Shown here one piece after another: positions 63,190-64,000 of a stretch of DNA of 64,000 nucleotides (the stretch's first letter is position 1; each line of letters opens with the position of its first letter). Source of the DNA: Cryptomeria japonica (taxonomy: Eukaryota; Streptophyta; Pinopsida; Cupressales; Cupressaceae); the NCBI RefSeq assembly GCF_030272615.1, contig NC_081409.1, positions 647,436,468-647,500,467 on the forward strand. The letters are read 5' to 3'. The translations under genes were made by a program, and so were the position numbers. The notes below the pieces were generated by a model. The model saw nothing but the letters and a program-made list of their open reading frames with translations. It did no database searches and had not been told where the DNA came from.

Positions 63190-64000
63190 TTGGGATAGGA
63201 GATTTTGTCATATAACTTTGATAACATTGTTAAATTGAGTAAGTCCAAGACAGTCAGAGGTTTGCCTCAATTAGACAAACTAGTTAAGGCTTTGTGCAAA
63301 GAATGTCAGTTGGGAAAGATAACATCCTCAACTTTCAAGAGAAAATCTTTTTCAGTAGGACATTTGTTAGATTTGGTTCAAATGGATCTTTGTGGACCAA
63401 TAAGAACAAAAATTATTCAAGGTGACATATATTTTATGATCTTCACTGATGATTGCTCAAGGATGATGTGGGTCACATTCTTGAAGGATAAGACTGAAGC
63501 TTATGGTAAGTTCAAGGTATTTAGGGCCTTAACTGAGAAAGCAAGTGGTAAGAAGATAAAGTGTTTGAGGACAGATCAGGGCGGTGAATTTACTTCTGAG
63601 GAATTCATGAGGTATTGTGAAGAAAATGGTATCAAACGATAGCTTTCTACACCAAGGACACCACAACAGAATGGTATCATAGAGAGAAACAATTGGTCAG
63701 TTGTTGAAGTTTCTAGGATGATGTTGATACAAGGAGGTGTAGCGAAAACTTTCTGGACAGAAGCTATCAGCACAGTTGTCTACACTATGAACCGGATTTT
63801 GGTAAAGAGAGGTAAGGACAAGACTCCTTATGAATATTGGTATGGTAGATCACCTGATGTTAGTTATTTTAGAATATTTGGAAGCAAATTTTTTATTAAG
63901 AGAGGTAATTATATTAGCAAATTTGATACTAAAATTGTTGAAGGTATATTTCTTGGCTATTCTACCAAGAGTAAGGCCTACAAGTGTTTTAACAACCCGA
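63190..64000 (+). pseudogene. COPIA-2 integrase (cut by window edge)
   Basis: After a frameshift within the HHCC motif (FCH near 63205; the first His is also lost) the frame opens at 63205. ALCKECQLGKI gives the two Cys, VQMDLCGPIRTK and RTDQGGEFTSEEF the two Asp, and PQQNGIIERNN the Glu. It ends with GSKFFIKRGNYISKFD and GIFLGYSTKSKAYKCF. A TAG at about 63640 splits the frame. Confidence 0.9.

Larger units (their letters stand above)
61139..64000 (+). mobile_element. COPIA-2: Ty1/copia element running off the right edge
   Basis: Plus-strand gag, protease and integrase in copia order, with a decayed initiator-Met primer site. It is a relative of COPIA-1 in the opposite orientation. RT and the 3' LTR lie outside the window. 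Confidence 0.88.

Overview
The window is plant nuclear DNA made almost entirely of long terminal repeat (LTR) retrotransposons inserted into one another. No host gene, rRNA or tRNA gene was recognised. A large-genome seed plant fits (AT-rich, nested Ty3/gypsy of the Tat type and Ty1/copia, a tRNA-derived SINE, spliced plant-mobile-domain sequence), but the species cannot be named. Element names below (TAT-1 to TAT-4, COPIA-1, COPIA-2) are labels for this window only.

Nesting, from outside in. A scrap of a gypsy gag (1-742) is interrupted by TAT-4, whose left LTR starts at 743 and survives in three pieces (743-823, 26804-27313, 57667-58462); its interior resumes at 58463. Two elements sit inside that LTR: COPIA-1 (824-26798, target duplication gttat) and TAT-3 (27314-57661, gtgac/gtgag). 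COPIA-1's own left LTR is split by TAT-1 (1857-20185, gttat). TAT-3's left LTR is split by TAT-2 (27352-39063, cctgt/cctgc) and by a solo copia LTR (39806-40286). TAT-3 also carries an LTR-like insertion in gag (about 51260-52713) and a SINE in its leader (54789-55102, 15-bp target duplication). The TAT-4 interior is broken at 61138 by COPIA-2, which runs off the right edge. All elements are read on the minus strand except COPIA-2 (plus).

The TAT elements share one plan. Read on the minus strand: LTR, TGGCGCC-type primer binding site, a 2-2.5 kb leader with short-motif arrays and a conserved leader block, ORF1, gag, protease, a G-patch-like segment, reverse transcriptase, RNase H, a second RNase H, integrase, polypurine tract, LTR. 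Between integrase and the 3' LTR, on the opposite strand, lies an antisense gene with a plant mobile domain (PMD). In TAT-1 it has its own TATA box, a 25-codon first exon, a 1035-bp GT-AG intron and a 1.9-kb second exon that keeps one frame despite nine nonsense codons. TAT-3 keeps the PMD part, TAT-2 only exon 1, and TAT-4 has a 50-bp tandem repeat in its place.

All elements are decayed by stop codons and some frameshifts. The two LTRs of each complete element are still similar (about 2.6 percent by a hand count in TAT-1, about 3 percent in TAT-2). The most interesting signals are the spliced antisense PMD gene, a hairpin found at the same place in all four TAT elements, and element-specific motif arrays that occur in inverted orientation in both the gag leader and the PMD intron.
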